DNA from: Diphasiastrum complanatum
Lineage: Eukaryota; Streptophyta; Lycopodiopsida; Lycopodiales; Lycopodiaceae
NCBI GenBank assembly: GCA_029204225.1
Contig: CM055092.1
Coordinates: 22,719,669 to 22,783,668, forward strand
Direction: 5' to 3'
Length of the DNA: 64,000 nucleotides
Shown: positions 47,346 to 58,959 of the stretch, piece by piece
How positions within the stretch are numbered: the first letter of the stretch is position 1
Layout: each line of letters opens with the position of its first letter
The notes under the pieces: model-generated
What the model was told of the DNA's origin: nothing
Database searches by the model: none
Seen by the model: only the letters and a program-made list of their open reading frames with translations
Made by a program: the position numbers and the translations under genes

Positions 47346-47395
47346 ACAATTGCCATGTTCGAATCTACTTGATTCTAACTTTGAAATAATTAGAA

Positions 47396-47465
47396 TCAGT
47401 GAAATTGATTTCATACATAAACATAACAAAGTGAATATTGCCCTGTAGAAGTATTTGATAGCTTA
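47396..47465 (+). repeat. Repeat shared with 14517-14578
   Basis: See the partner entry; about 80% identity by eye over ~65 bp. Confidence 0.7.
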
Positions 47466-47879
47466 GAAAAAACTATAAGAGAACATAATCATATTACAAT
47501 AGAGAAGAAAAGCATTTATTCATTCTGACATACATTAGAGAAAATATGTTTTTCGGCTCCTTATAGGGCATTTGCTTCTATTTGCCCGCTTTCCCATATA
47601 AAATTTGGGATATAAATTTTTTGAATGTCGGTTTTTGGGAAAATATGTTGGTTCCATTCCTTAAGAATGTAGGCTTTCCCAAACACTGATTCGAAAGAGC
47701 TTATGTTGCGAGCACAAGATACTAGCTCACAACTTTTTCCTAAGCTAAGCTACATTGAGGCTTAGTAACACAACAAAAATCCATATTCTTCAAACACAAG
47801 TTATTGGACCTATGATGAGGCTTCATAGCATGTTACTTGGCCCTATCTACGTTGCTCACTTGGCCATATATGCGGCTGC

Positions 47880-48033
47880 TAACGACGACTCACAACTACT
47901 GTTAGGCAACAAACGCTCCATGAAAAGCCTTCACCGAGTGTGCAGATGGATTTCTCAATGACGACTCAAACACAACTATTGTTAGACAACAACTGCTCCA
48001 CGAAAAGCCTTCATCAAGTGTGTAGATGGATTT
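47880..48033 (+). repeat. Tandem repeat, two ~76-bp units
   Basis: Unit: ACGACTCA...CAACTAYTGTTAGRCAACAA..GCTCCAYGAAAAGCCTTCA...GTGTRGATGGATTT at 47880-47952 and 47958-48033. No coding frame is conserved. Confidence 0.8.
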
Positions 48034-48565
48034 GGTTGATGCCTTGCTGATATGCACCCAATGAAGGTATCATCCCCTCCTGTTTCAGTGTATGGTCATT
48101 CATGTACTCTTTGTAGGTGAATTAAGCCCTCACAACACTCAAACTAATAGTTTAATAGAGTGTTAGAATCTTTGAGAAAGTGTGCATAATCTAAAAATGT
48201 ATCCATGTTTTTTCAACCAATTTAGGTGAGTGATCAAGGCTCCAACTCAAGGGTCTTTTCTTCGGGTGAGAGCACGGAGTCAAATCCTCTCAATCCCTTG
48301 GTCCTAGAGTTTTAACTTAGGAAGACCAATGACTTCACGTAAATCACCCTACTCTTGCAATGAGGATATAAATCAATATACACATTTCAAACACATTCTT
48401 TTACAACACTATCATAACTCAAGTACGTGCAACATTGATAATTAGCGATGCCATGCAATAGTTGATTATGGAGCACGTGAGAAACAAAAATGCTCAACAA
48501 TGTTATGAATTTGGTTGCTAGGATATCCATTTTAGGTATTTATATTTGAGTATATTATACAAAGC
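48034..48565. other. No gene recognised
   Basis: AT-rich sequence between the CACTA relic and the chromovirus. Nothing supported. Confidence 0.45.
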
Positions 48566-48692
48566 AGTCCCATATAAGTAGTTTACATTTGCCTCCCTGA
48601 GATTTCTTTCAAAGTGGTTATATTTGTCTCCCAAACAAAAAGCTGGTTTATATTTGTCTCCCTAACACTTTCTTTCAAAGTGGTTTATATTT
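48566..48692. repeat. Short tandem repeat at the left flank of the chromovirus
   Basis: Diverged units of TTTCTTTCAAAGTGGTTTATATTTGYCTCC occur about four times. The last unit runs straight into the truncated LTR with a shared GCCTC. Confidence 0.75.
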
Positions 48693-49598
48693 GCCTCAAA
48701 GGGCGCTGGGACTTGAGCGGTTTCCCCAACACGCGCTTAAGTCTAACATTCATCCATCATGCACTTACGTAAAAGCCAACTCAGAAACGTAACAAGCTTA
48801 ACCATTCAGACTTAAGAAAACTGGAATCCCAACCAACCCGAAAGCCAACTCAAAATCCGTCCCCAAAAGGTAACCAAAGGCAAAGACAAGCCACACATGA
48901 AACCCAAGGCATAGTGGTCGCCAAACTGACCAATTGGCATAGCGGCAAGCCCCATGTCGATGACAGGGACCCTTAGGCGCCAGCGACGCAAAAAGGTTGT
49001 AGTAAGGGTCCTTCCACTTGGACCAGTCTCGGAGGCGAAACCGAAATGGTAACCATCCCCAAGGATCAACTTTATTAGATTTGGAAGAGGTTACATTCAT
49101 ACATAGACTGACCGGTCTCGGGGCCACCAACACGTGCTGGGCATTGTGCCTGGCTCGTGCTGGTAGAGGGAGCTGAGACCTGGCGACTGGATTCCTGGCG
49201 CTGGTTGAGCTGCCCAAGTTTCTGTCTACCGGACTCCCCCTATAGTTCTGCTGTGATTCGGCGCACCCCCTATGTTCTGAAACATAGTGCTTTCTGGTAA
49301 AGCACACTTTTTGGGACTTAGTTTTTATTTTGCTGATTAAGCCTGGCAAGCCTGGCAGAATCAGTCTGGCTCCCGGACATGGGTCCCGGGAGCCGTTCCG
49401 GTGGCAGAATCAACTTGCTTTCTGACTAGGCCATGACTCGAGCTCCAGAGCTAGCTCATGACTTGTGACTACTTGACTGGCTCACCACAGGTCGGAGGCT
49501 CAGTCCTTGACGTTCTAATTTGCTCTGGGACCTTAGGGAGTGTCATCCCTTAGAGTCATACAGGGCACGTTGGGTGCATCTGAGTCAGCTTTACAACA
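48693..49598 (-). repeat. 3' LTR of the chromovirus, end-truncated
   Basis: Aligns with 54047-54952 at high identity. It lacks the terminal TGTTGCGCCGGC of its partner. The inner end TTTACAACA adjoins a polypurine tract (minus AACGAGGGGAGGA). Confidence 0.93.
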
Positions 49599-49839
49599 TC
49601 CTCCCCTCGTTTGAAAAAGCTGATGTCCTCATCAGGGCCAAACTAGACCTAGGACGTATGGCACGGGCTTAATTCACCGGCCTTAACAACTTTGAATTAC
49701 AAAATACATTGGCAGTAGCACAGGAAAAGTGTAGATAAAGTTCACTTACGTAAAACCTGTGTAAAGCTGCAAGTGATTTATTGGCAAACTTAAGAAAAAT
49801 ACCGGGAAGTTTCTTGAACTTCAGAATGGCCATGAATGT

Positions 49840-50395
49840 TTATGTAAGAGGCATGCCGCCAGGTAGTGCTTTGTGTGCCGATTTGGAAAAACGGCTATTG
49901 CGTTGGTTCTTCTGCAGATAATCTGCTAGTACTTCAGGGGCTCCCTCCTTAAGTTTGTCTTTGTACTCCCAAGAAGCCTCAATAAGTGGAGCCCGTAGCC
50001 ACTTCACTAGATATTCACGTTGAACGCCAGTTCGCTTTCTATGTGTCAATATTTGTTCTGGTACAAGCTGCCTCTTCGTATCATCAAGTGTCGTTGGTGG
50101 GTGACGGAGTTCATGTTGCCGATCAAATCGCTCATCTGGTTTGTACCGTTTGAGTAATGAGATATGAAACACATTGTGTATATCCAAGCTGGATGGCAGC
50201 GCTAATCGGTAAGCCACTGGGTTGATCTTCTTGGTGACATAATATGGTCCCGCATAAGGTCGAGCGAACTTATGAGGAAGACCTTTTGGTAACGCAATGT
50301 TCTTTGTGTTCAGCCATACTTGATCACCTTCCTCAAATTCCAGATCTCGTCAATGTGGGTTTACGTCAGCTGCCATACTCCTTTGTGACTGCTCT
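49840..50395 (-). pseudogene. Integrase C-terminus and chromodomain of the chromovirus
   Basis: After an in-frame TGA near 50350 (probably from CGA), the frame continues RDLEFEEGDQVWLNTKNIAL, KFARPYAGPYYVTKKINPVA and HNVFHISLLKRYKPDE. It ends with a chromodomain-like region VPEQILTHRKRTGVQREYLVK W ... ASWEYKDKL near 50090-49960. In chromoviruses such domains bind chromatin marks and guide integration. Confidence 0.88.
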
Positions 50396-51933
50396 AAAAA
50401 TGCCTCCACCTCTGTCAGCTTTGTGTGCCACTCATTGATGAATTCCTCTACAGTGGGTACTGGTGTTTCCTGCACGCCTGTAAGAAAAGAGCTTGGAACA
50501 ATCGGTAGCCGACCATTGCTTATCTCGAAGGGTGCCCTTCCAGTAGATCTGTTCACTTGGTTGTTATGTGCAAACTCGAGAATATCCAAGTAGTTGACCC
50601 AATCGGATTGGTCCCAAGCGACATAATTTCGTAAATATTGTTCAATCTGTCGATTGACTCGCTCCGTTTGCCCATCTGTCTGAGGGTGATATGCAATACT
50701 GAAATTCAATCCGGTTCCCACGAGGCGAAATAGACAAGTCCAAAACTTTCCGACGAACTTGGTGTCTCGGTCAGAAATAATCGTTCTAGGCAGGCCGTGG
50801 TATTTGAAAACACATTTGAAAAATAACCTTGCCACTTCTTCAGCTGTCACTGAACTTTTAGTTGGTACTAGATGAACTTGCTTTGAAAACCGGTCAACCA
50901 CCACATAAATTGAGTCGAATCCTTGGCACCGTGGTAGTTGAACAATAAAATCCATGCTCACCGAATCCCATGGGTATGCTGGTACCGGTAATGGTTGGAG
51001 TAGTCCAGCCGGAGCTAGCGGTTCCACCTTCACTTGTTGACATGTCGGGCATGTTTGCACGTAGGATTCAATGTCTGCCCACATACTTGGCCAATAGAAG
51101 CCTCTTTTGAGAAGTTCATACATGCGATTCACCCCTGGATGCCCGGCGGCTAGTACGTCATGATGTTCTCGCAAGACTTTCTTCCTCAGGTTGATGTTGT
51201 CTGGGACATATACTTTGCGTTGTTTATAAACAACCATTTGATCTTTCCAAGTGAAATGTTTATGAGGCTTTCCCAGCTGGAATTCGATCATTAAGTCCTT
51301 CACCAACGCATCTACACCATAATTCTCCCTGATTTCTTGGAGTAGGCCAGTCACCTGAGTTGTCACTGTTGCCATCAAGTGTTCCTGTCTCCTTAGTGCG
51401 TCTGCCACCACATTGTTCTTTCCCGCCGTGTGTAAAATGTCTATATTGAATTTTGAGAGAAAGTTTTGCCATCGCATTTGCTTTGGCGTGAGCATACCTT
51501 GGGACGAGAAGTACTTGAGTGATACATTATCAGTGAATGCCTTAAAGGGTTTTCCTGCCACATAATGTCTCCAATGCTCCACTGCTTGGACTACTGCGAC
51601 CATTTCTTTTTCATGAGTTGGCCATCGTCGCTCTACGTCACTCAATTTCTTTGAAAAATATGCAACAGGTTTTCCGTCTTGCATCAGCACGGCCCCAATA
51701 GCAAAGTTCGACGCATCTGTATGTATTTCAAAAGGTTTGCTAAAGTCCGGTAAGGCAAGGATGGGTTCTTGAGTGATCCGTCGTTTTAGTTCTTGGAACG
51801 CTGCTTCACATTCTGGTGTCCATGTCATCTTCAGATGAGTCTTGGTCTGCTCCAACACTGGTGCCACAATTTTGCTAAATGCCTCAATGAATCTCCTGTA
51901 AAAGTTACAAGCCCACAAAGGATTTGATGCCAT
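50350..51933 (-). pseudogene. RNase H and integrase of the chromovirus
   Basis: A 527-codon open frame continuing RT after a frameshift near 51915. It has [14 protein letters not shown] (RT connection), HTDASNFAIGAVLMQDGKPV and THEKEMVAVVQAVEHWRHYV (RNase H), the integrase zinc finger HHDVLAAGHPGVNR...CPTCQQVK, and the catalytic core with Asp in SMDFIVQLPR, Asp in IISDRDTKFVGKF and Glu in DGQTERVNRQIEQYL. All three catalytic acids are present. It ends at the TGA near 50350. Confidence 0.93.
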
Positions 51934-53320
51934 GAACAGTTTTAGGTGCTAGCCAATCCAAGATAGCCTTGATCTTCTTAGGATCCATTCGAATCCGTCC
52001 GTGGCCTGTAACATGTCCAAGGAAGTCAACTTCCTCCACCACAAACTCACATTTCTCTCTTTTCGCGAACAAGCAGTTCCTCCTCAGTCGTTGGAGAACT
52101 GTCCTTAAATGTTGAATGTGATCTTTAAGGTTCCGGCTAAATACTAATATGTCATCAATGTACACAATGACAAATTCATCTAGGCAGTCTTGATATATAT
52201 TGTTCATCAACGTGCAAAAAGTGGCTGGTGCGTTTGTTAGACCGAATGGCATCACCAGGAACTCGTGACTCCCGTACCGCGTTCGAAACGCCGTTTTGTG
52301 CTCATCACCTTTAGCTATTCGAATTTGATGATATCCAGATCTGAGATCTATTTGGCTAAAGTATTTGGCATGTTTGAGTTGGTCGAATAGGTCATCAATT
52401 CTAGGCATGGGGTACTTGTTCTTGATGGTACTCTTGTTAAGCATGCGATAATCCACACACATTCGAAGAGTTTTGTCCGCCTTTTCCACGAACAACACTG
52501 GGGCTCCAAAAGGTGAAGCGCTAGGTCTAATAAAACCTTTGTCTATCAATTCACCAAGTTGTCGTTTCAGTTCCGCCAACTCTTCTTGTGACATTCTGTA
52601 GGGTGCTCGTGAAGTTGGCTCTGTTCCTGGTACCAACTCAATTTTATGGTCCACTGGTCTTCGAGGAGGTAGCTTAGCTGGGAGTTCCTCCGGGAACACA
52701 TCGCTAAATTCTTCTAACAGATCTGCCACTTCTTTTGGCAAGTTTTCTTGTCGCACACTTTTCCCTTCTGGGACTTCTCGACAGATGCAAAGAAAGCACT
52801 TTGACCTTTTCCCTTTCGCCATTCTTTTCATCACTAATGCCGCAACCAGATTTTGTTCAATATCGGTATCCTTAGCATTTCCTCCGGGCAGGGCTTTTGT
52901 CACACAGATTTGTCCCTTATAATCCAAGAGGACCAAGTTTGAGCTCCTACCCAAAACTGCGATACAGTGTTCATTTAACCAAGGGAGGCCCAAAATCACA
53001 TCGAAGGCATCCATCTCTAAAATCACAAAGCTAAGTTTAGCCTTCCATCTTCCAATCTGCACCGAGATGTTCAATGTCGCTTTGTCTGCATCTAGTGCTC
53101 CCTTCGCTGTTTCTACCTTGAGAGTAGATGTAACATTCATGGTCGGCAAGCTGAATTGTTCCACTACGCTCCTTGAGATATAGTTATGTGAAGCTCCGGA
53201 GTCGATCATGAAATCTGACTTCCTCCCCGCGATCTTTCCTGATAAGAATAACAATCTTGAACCAATCTTGGGGGTTGCCCCATGGAAGTTCCTTTCCATA
53301 CTTGTGCGTCGTCCACTCAT
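51905..53320 (-). pseudogene. Retropepsin and reverse transcriptase of the chromovirus
   Basis: A 471-codon open frame. Retropepsin: [13 protein letters not shown] (catalytic D-S-G) and [89 protein letters not shown], catalytic [13 protein letters not shown], and [10 protein letters not shown] frameshift near 51915 separates it from RNase H. The start is probably inside the gag-pol polyprotein; gag itself is lacking between 53330 and the primer site. Confidence 0.93.
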
Positions 53321-53554
53321 AAATGTAAGCTCCTCTCACAACTCCCAACTAGATCAGATCACCTGGATCAAAACAAGTAGTCAGGGATAATTCAGGTCCA
53401 GGCAAGCACACCACAAACGAACATACCAACCAAAGCTAAACAGAGGATCCCTCTCAAGTCACATTCCCCTTGAGACCGGACGTAGGATCTTTGCCTAGCC
53501 GCGCCCACACAAATCTATCACAGAATTAGCCCACGGGGAAATATCCATCCAACC

Positions 53555-53960
53555 ATCCGTGCTTTCACCATTAAGCAGCACATTGCCTCAGTCAAGCCCC
53601 ACCACTTTTTGGTCGATAGCCCTTATAGCTAAACGATCGGCAGCTATCCCGCACCGGCAGCTAACCACCCGTGCTTTACACCCGAATTCGAGCAGCATCT
53701 CTGTATCAATGGTTAACCCGTACAGTTTGAATATGTCGCCCCGCACCCCACAAGGTACAGACCGTGCTTTCACCTACCTAGGCAGCACTTTGCCTCATCC
53801 GTCCTACGTGCAGACAGCGCCAGGCCCGAACCGCGAGAACTGACCGTGCTTACACCTCGAGGGCGGCACTTTGACTCATCAAGTCCCCCGTTCTGCCGAC
53901 CACCCCGACCATGGACGCACCCGTGCTTACACTGTGGGCAGCACCTTGCGCAACGGTTGT
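53555..53960. repeat. Leader with five imperfect repeats
   Basis: CCGTGCTTWCACC...GGCAGCACnTTGCCTCAT-type units begin near 53561, 53667, 53762, 53842 and 53920, spaced 106, 95, 80 and 78 bp. They lie between the primer site and protease, where gag would be expected. Confidence 0.8.
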
Positions 53961-54019
53961 CCTGACAAATCCCAAAACGTGGCCATCCCTGTGAGACTTG
54001 CATAGCTGACCGGCTAGTC

Positions 54020-54032
54020 GGCTCTGATACCA
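54020..54032 (-). other. Primer binding site, tRNA-Met type
   Basis: On the minus strand TGGTATCAGAGCC, two bases after the LTR end ...GCGCAACA. Confidence 0.85.
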
Positions 54033-54034
54033 CA

Positions 54035-54952
54035 TGTTGCGCCGGCGCCTCAAAGGGCGCTGGGACTTGAGCGGTTTCCCCAACGCGCGCTTAAGTCTAA
54101 CATTCATCCATCATGCACTTACGTAAAAGCCAACTCAGAAACGTAACAAGCTTAACCATTCAGACTTAAGAAAACTGAAATCTCAACCAACCCAAAAGCC
54201 AACTCAGAATCCGTCCCCAAAAGATAACCAAAGGCAAAGACAAGCCACACATGAAACCCAAGGCATAGTGGTCGCCAAACTGACCAATTGGCATAGCGGC
54301 AAGCCCCATGTCGATGACAGGGACCCTTAGGCGCCAGCGACGCAAAAAGGTTGTAGTAAGGGTCCTTCCACTTGGACCAGTCCCGGAGGCGAAACCGAAA
54401 TGGTAATCATCCCCAAGGATCAACTTTATTAGATTTGGAAGAGGTTACATTCATACATAGACTGACCGGTCTCGGGGCCACCAACACGTGCTGGGCATTG
54501 TGCCTGGCTCGTGCTGGTAGAGGGAGCTGAGACCTGGCGACTGGATTCCTGGCGCTGGTTGAGCTGCCCAAGTTTCTGTCTGCCGGACTCCCCCTATAGT
54601 TCTGCTGTGATTCGGCGCACCCCCTCTGTTCTGAAACATAGTGCTTTCTGGTAAAGCACGCTTTTTGGGACTTAGTTTTTATTTTGCTGATTAAGCCTGG
54701 CAAGCCTGGCAGAATCAGTCTGGCTCCCGGACATGGGTCCCGGGAGCCGTTCCGGTGGCAGAATCAACTTGCTTCCTGACTAGGCCATGACTCGAGCTCC
54801 AGAGCTAGCTCATGACTTGTGACTACTTGACTGGCTCACCACAGGTCGGAGGCTCAGTCCTTGACGTTCTAACTTGCTCTGGGACCTTAGGGAGTGTCAC
54901 CCCTTAGAGTCTTACAGGGCACGTTGGGTGCACCTGAGTCAGCTTTACAACA
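54035..54952 (-). repeat. 5' LTR of the chromovirus, 918 bp
   Basis: On the minus strand it starts TGTTGTAAAGC and ends GGCGCAACA. Nearly identical to 48693-49598 apart from scattered substitutions. Confidence 0.95.
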
Positions 54953-57600
54953 CTCTCGCGCGCCCACTTTTTTGCGGAAGAATATACGGTAGCAACATGA
55001 TGGCCTTATTTCACATTTCTCATGCTTGAGCCAACCCCCTATTCGAACCTACATCGAACTTCAGCCTGTATATACTTGTGGAATATATAGACATGTAATA
55101 TGAAGAGGTATTAGCCGGCCTGCCTGGGGGAATGGATTCGTTTCTAAGCTCGAAGGTGCGCTCATGGCCAAGAGGCCGAGGATCGGTTTCTTAGCTAGCC
55201 GCTCACGGGGCCGCCAGGCCCACATCCAATCTATCCTTTGGGATGCAATATTTTGCCATAGCACAACAATAACCCAATATTTTGCAAGAGCACCTGGGAT
55301 AGGAGTCCACCTCGGGGCGTGGGCTTTATGACCAATATTCCTTCGTTGGATGTGACCAAGAGCCTCCGCCGGGTTTATGTACGGCACGAACTGGTCCTGC
55401 AGCAGTTGTTGGATCGCCCCAGGGGCTGGGCACTGAATCAAATGCTGCTCCGTCGGGAAACTCACTATGGTCTGATCTGCATTGCTGCTGCCTTTCAGGC
55501 CATCTTTTGTCAACACCTTCCGAGCCCTTCGAGTGATCGTGTCCACTCCCAACCGTTCAACCGGATGGATCCGCAGCGGACCGTTGCGCCCCAAACCCAT
55601 GCAAGGAGTTATTCCTTTTATTTGCTTATGCTCAAATCTTTCAGACCTGAAAGTATCCGCGCACTTCATGAGATGAAGCGTCCTTCTATATGTTCAGAAC
55701 AAGGCCTTATTTCCGATTCGTCATGAATCCAACCTCCGACGTCTGTTGCCATCCAGTTTCTGTAACATATCCAGAAATTGGATGAAGCCATATTTTGGAA
55801 CATATAATAGACTACCGACGCTCAGGCCGCTAGGCCGTGCTTGCTACACAAGGTCACTGGCTGGCTTTCCACCTCACCGCCGGCCAAGCTTTCCCCTCCG
55901 GCCAATATACTGTATACGAATCAGCAGGTTCGAAGAACTATCCTCGGCGGAAGGCTGGGCATAAGCTAGCCGCTCTTCGCCGACAGGCCATGCTCTAAGC
56001 AAGTTTTTGCAATCAACCAAAGAAAGCTACACAAAAACACGAGGGTTTATTCATTCCATCGGATCTTGCCCGCAATGAGACTCCCTTTTCTTTCCCATAT
56101 TACCAATCTCATTTTGATGCTACTACTAGCCACTTTTGTTTCTTTTGCTTTTGATATTTATACTGTTTTCTCACCGATACCAATACTGTTTACCGTTTCT
56201 GACAAACAAAAAGTGTTTTCTCATTGATATTGTTTTCTCTTTCAAAAAATGATTAAAGCAAAGCAATTAATTGCGATCCCACCAGCAATGCCAATTATTT
56301 ACTTTTTCACTACATAAGATACTATATACTTATTTCTCAATTTTCTGTTTTAATCAAACATTCATTCCGAGGGCATGTCTTGGAGGCACCAAATCCTGGC
56401 AAGACACTGTCTATCGCTCACTCTTGAGTAGAGCATATCTTCCTTTTTTTAGTCAACCTGATCTTGCTCAGAAAAAGCAAGATTCATTCCTACTACTTCT
56501 TAAACATTAATTAGATGGTCACACTCTCCTCTGCCCGAAGGGCCAGGGATCTTCCACGAAGGCTGGCTGTTTCCCCGGTCTGTTCTGAGCCCGCGAACGG
56601 CGAGGGATCCATGCACGGAAATCTAACTTTGCCTCGCCGCCGCGCCATGCCAACCACATCTTTTATCTTCCGAGCTAATCTCCGGTGAGAAATCACACTT
56701 TACTTCGATCATTTTTAGTATACGTCGAATATGCCAGATAATAATAGGAAAATGATAATTATCAACATGGCGACAGCCTTCAAGCCAGCCTCTGCGTGTT
56801 GGTACTGTAAGACGATCGAAGAGGTCCGAGAGCTATCCACCCAAGACTTAATCAGCTGTGCTCAGCAGAACCTAGGTCGTAATATGCGACGGAGCCACGG
56901 GGAGAGGAGGGGATGCCCGTCCAAGCGTGTAGCCTTGCTTATGAATACAACCTACTTGCCCGGCGGAATTGTTCCTTACATCTATCTTTCAATGGGCGAC
57001 TGATAACTTCAAGGAAGTTAATGTAATTTAACTTTATGATTTTGAGGCGCGAATCCGCGATAAGCATCGTGGAAGGAAAAGATCGGCGAAGCTTCTTGCT
57101 TACAGTAAGAACACAGGAAACAATAACAGCAACACTGATTCTAAGAGGAAGGATCTTATTTCCTTCCGCCTCAATCTTCTTTTCCATGTTGTGAATTGGC
57201 TGGCCAAGATAAATTCGGATTGCTTCGACAAACAGGAGTTTTTTACTTTTGCCTCGGAAGGCTTTATCGAATCCGGCAAGCAATTTGACTCGCTACTTTC
57301 AGACGATCGAATATTGGCTCGAAATCAATCCAAATTGAACTTCTCTCAGGAAATGCATCTGAACAGAAAGGCACGGAAGACTCTAGATAAATGCAAGGCC
57401 TATCTGACTGAACTTCAAACTTCGGACAGGTTAGGAGAGGACCACCAGGACAGGACACTAACTAGGGAAAGGACGGACAGTAAGGACTAAGGAAGGGACA
57501 GACGGGAAGGACGGAGGAAAGGACGGACAGGAAGGACTAAGGAAGGGACTGTAAGACGGTTGCTTCCTTGTCCTCTTCTGGGCAAGGGTTTTTGGGAAAG
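54953..57600. other. DNA of different composition, possibly organelle-derived
   Basis: Higher GC, with no retroelement landmarks. Open frames at 55319-55726 and 56731-57003 show no recognised domain. Near 57440-57550 a short tandem array of GGACGGACAGGAAGGACTAAGG-like words occurs. The general look resembles plant mitochondrial intergenic DNA, but I recognise no mitochondrial gene. Confidence 0.3.
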
Positions 57601-57849
57601 GTGATCATGGGGAGCGTTAGATTTTAGAGATGCGTTGAATCATTACATTTCTCTTCACGTGGGCAAATATTTTTTGATAATTTGTGTTTCCATTGAATAT
57701 TTCTCAATGATTAGTTTACCTAGGATGAATTTAGATTAACAACATTCAATTTTCATTTTTATCTATTTTCTAATCTATGAATATCTTGACATCCTTACCT
57801 TTTAATCTCTTTATATATACCCCCAAGCTATCCTCCCAATTATAGTAGC

Positions 57850-57852
<3 letters not shown>

Positions 57853-57900
<48 letters not shown>
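57853..57900. repeat. (TC)24 microsatellite
   Basis: Uninterrupted TC run; a second run lies 66 bp downstream. Confidence 0.98.
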
Positions 57901-57903
<3 letters not shown>

Positions 57904-57964
57904 TCTTTGTCTCAACTACCCCCAACCCCCTCTCCCTAAAAAAGAAGTTGTCTCTAGCCGGCCA

Positions 57965-57966
<2 letters not shown>

Positions 57967-58004
<38 letters not shown>
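57967..58004. repeat. (TC)19 microsatellite
   Basis: Uninterrupted TC run. Confidence 0.98.
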
Positions 58005-58008
<4 letters not shown>

Positions 58009-58445
58009 ATCCACTGCCTGCATCCGGCCTCCCTGATCCACCCAAACACCACCCCTCAAAGTGTGAAAATTCATACATGTGGGAATGTCCTAATGTGTGA
58101 AATTGATCTCCTAAGCTTGGTTCATGCACTATAGTTCACCTATTGATTGAAATCCAAGATCAATGACAAGATCGAAGGCAAAAAGGCCATTCTACATGCA
58201 TTCATTCATTACCAAAAGGTGTTTCACATGTGTGGAAGACTTCATGAAATAAACTAAGTCCCAACAAGCTCCTCTCCTCATGTAGAGAGAGAAAATATCA
58301 CTTTCTAGAGAGAGAAGACAAATACAAACAAAATTGACAGATCTCCAAATTGACTCAAAAACTCATAGATCTCTCATAAATTAATGAAGGGAATGAAAGT
58401 AAATATAGAAACTTGTGAAGATCCAAGTTTAATTCCTATTGGACC

Positions 58446-58945
58446 TGTTATGTCCATGGCCAGTAAGTAGGATTCAGTATACTCCTAGTCTTGGATACAC
58501 GGTACTCCAGTAAATCAAGTTGTTAGTTATGTCATGTCATATTGGATGTGACCCGAAAGTAACTAATATTCTTGTGAGGCCCATAACACACTAAATGGAG
58601 TTTAGACAAGGTATGAGACAATGTATGCATGTGTAGAGTTATCAATAGCAATTCTATGAATAGTTGGTCCATGCTTAGGACTTTATTCTAGGTGAATCTA
58701 TGTATTAGGGCTACGCATGGCTATGTGCCCAGGTTGCTTTTGGCTCTATATATTGAGGCCAAACTTGCCCTACTCCTGATTGTAATCATTGATTCATTGC
58801 TAGGGTTTCACTCTACCTTCATGCTTCTTATTCCTTGGCTTGTGGGTGAAGCTTCTAGAGTTGATTGGTTGCTTCTACTTGGTTTGGTGGTTGCTCCATA
58901 GTGTGTTTTGTCTTGTAAGCAGGATCTTAGGGAGCTTCCCTTATA
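58446..58945 (+). repeat. Copia LTR with TATA box
   Basis: Ends just before the primer site TGGTATCAGAGC at 58947-58958. A TATA-like CTATATATTGAGG lies near 58746. The start (TGTTATGTCC at 58446) is a best guess because no partner LTR is present. Confidence 0.55.
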
Positions 58946-58946
58946 T

Positions 58947-58958
58947 TGGTATCAGAGC
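58947..58958 (+). other. Copia primer binding site
   Basis: TGGTATCAGAGC, complementary to the 3' end of initiator tRNA-Met. Confidence 0.75.
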
Positions 58959-58959
58959 A

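Larger units (their letters stand above)
48693..54952 (-). mobile_element. Nearly complete chromovirus (Gypsy), gag missing
   Basis: On the minus strand: 5' LTR 54952-54035, PBS 54032-54020, leader with five repeats (53560-53960), PR-RT-RH-IN-chromodomain (53320-49840), PPT (49611-49599) and 3' LTR 49598-48693. The LTRs are very similar, so insertion is comparatively young. The gag region is absent. No TSD: the left LTR lacks the outermost 12 bp and the two flanks are of different character. Confidence 0.93.

Noticed and set aside
55319-57003. Open frames in the GC-richer region as mitochondrial genes
   Set aside because: None matches a plant mitochondrial protein that I recognise; they overlap in several frames as expected for non-coding DNA of higher GC.
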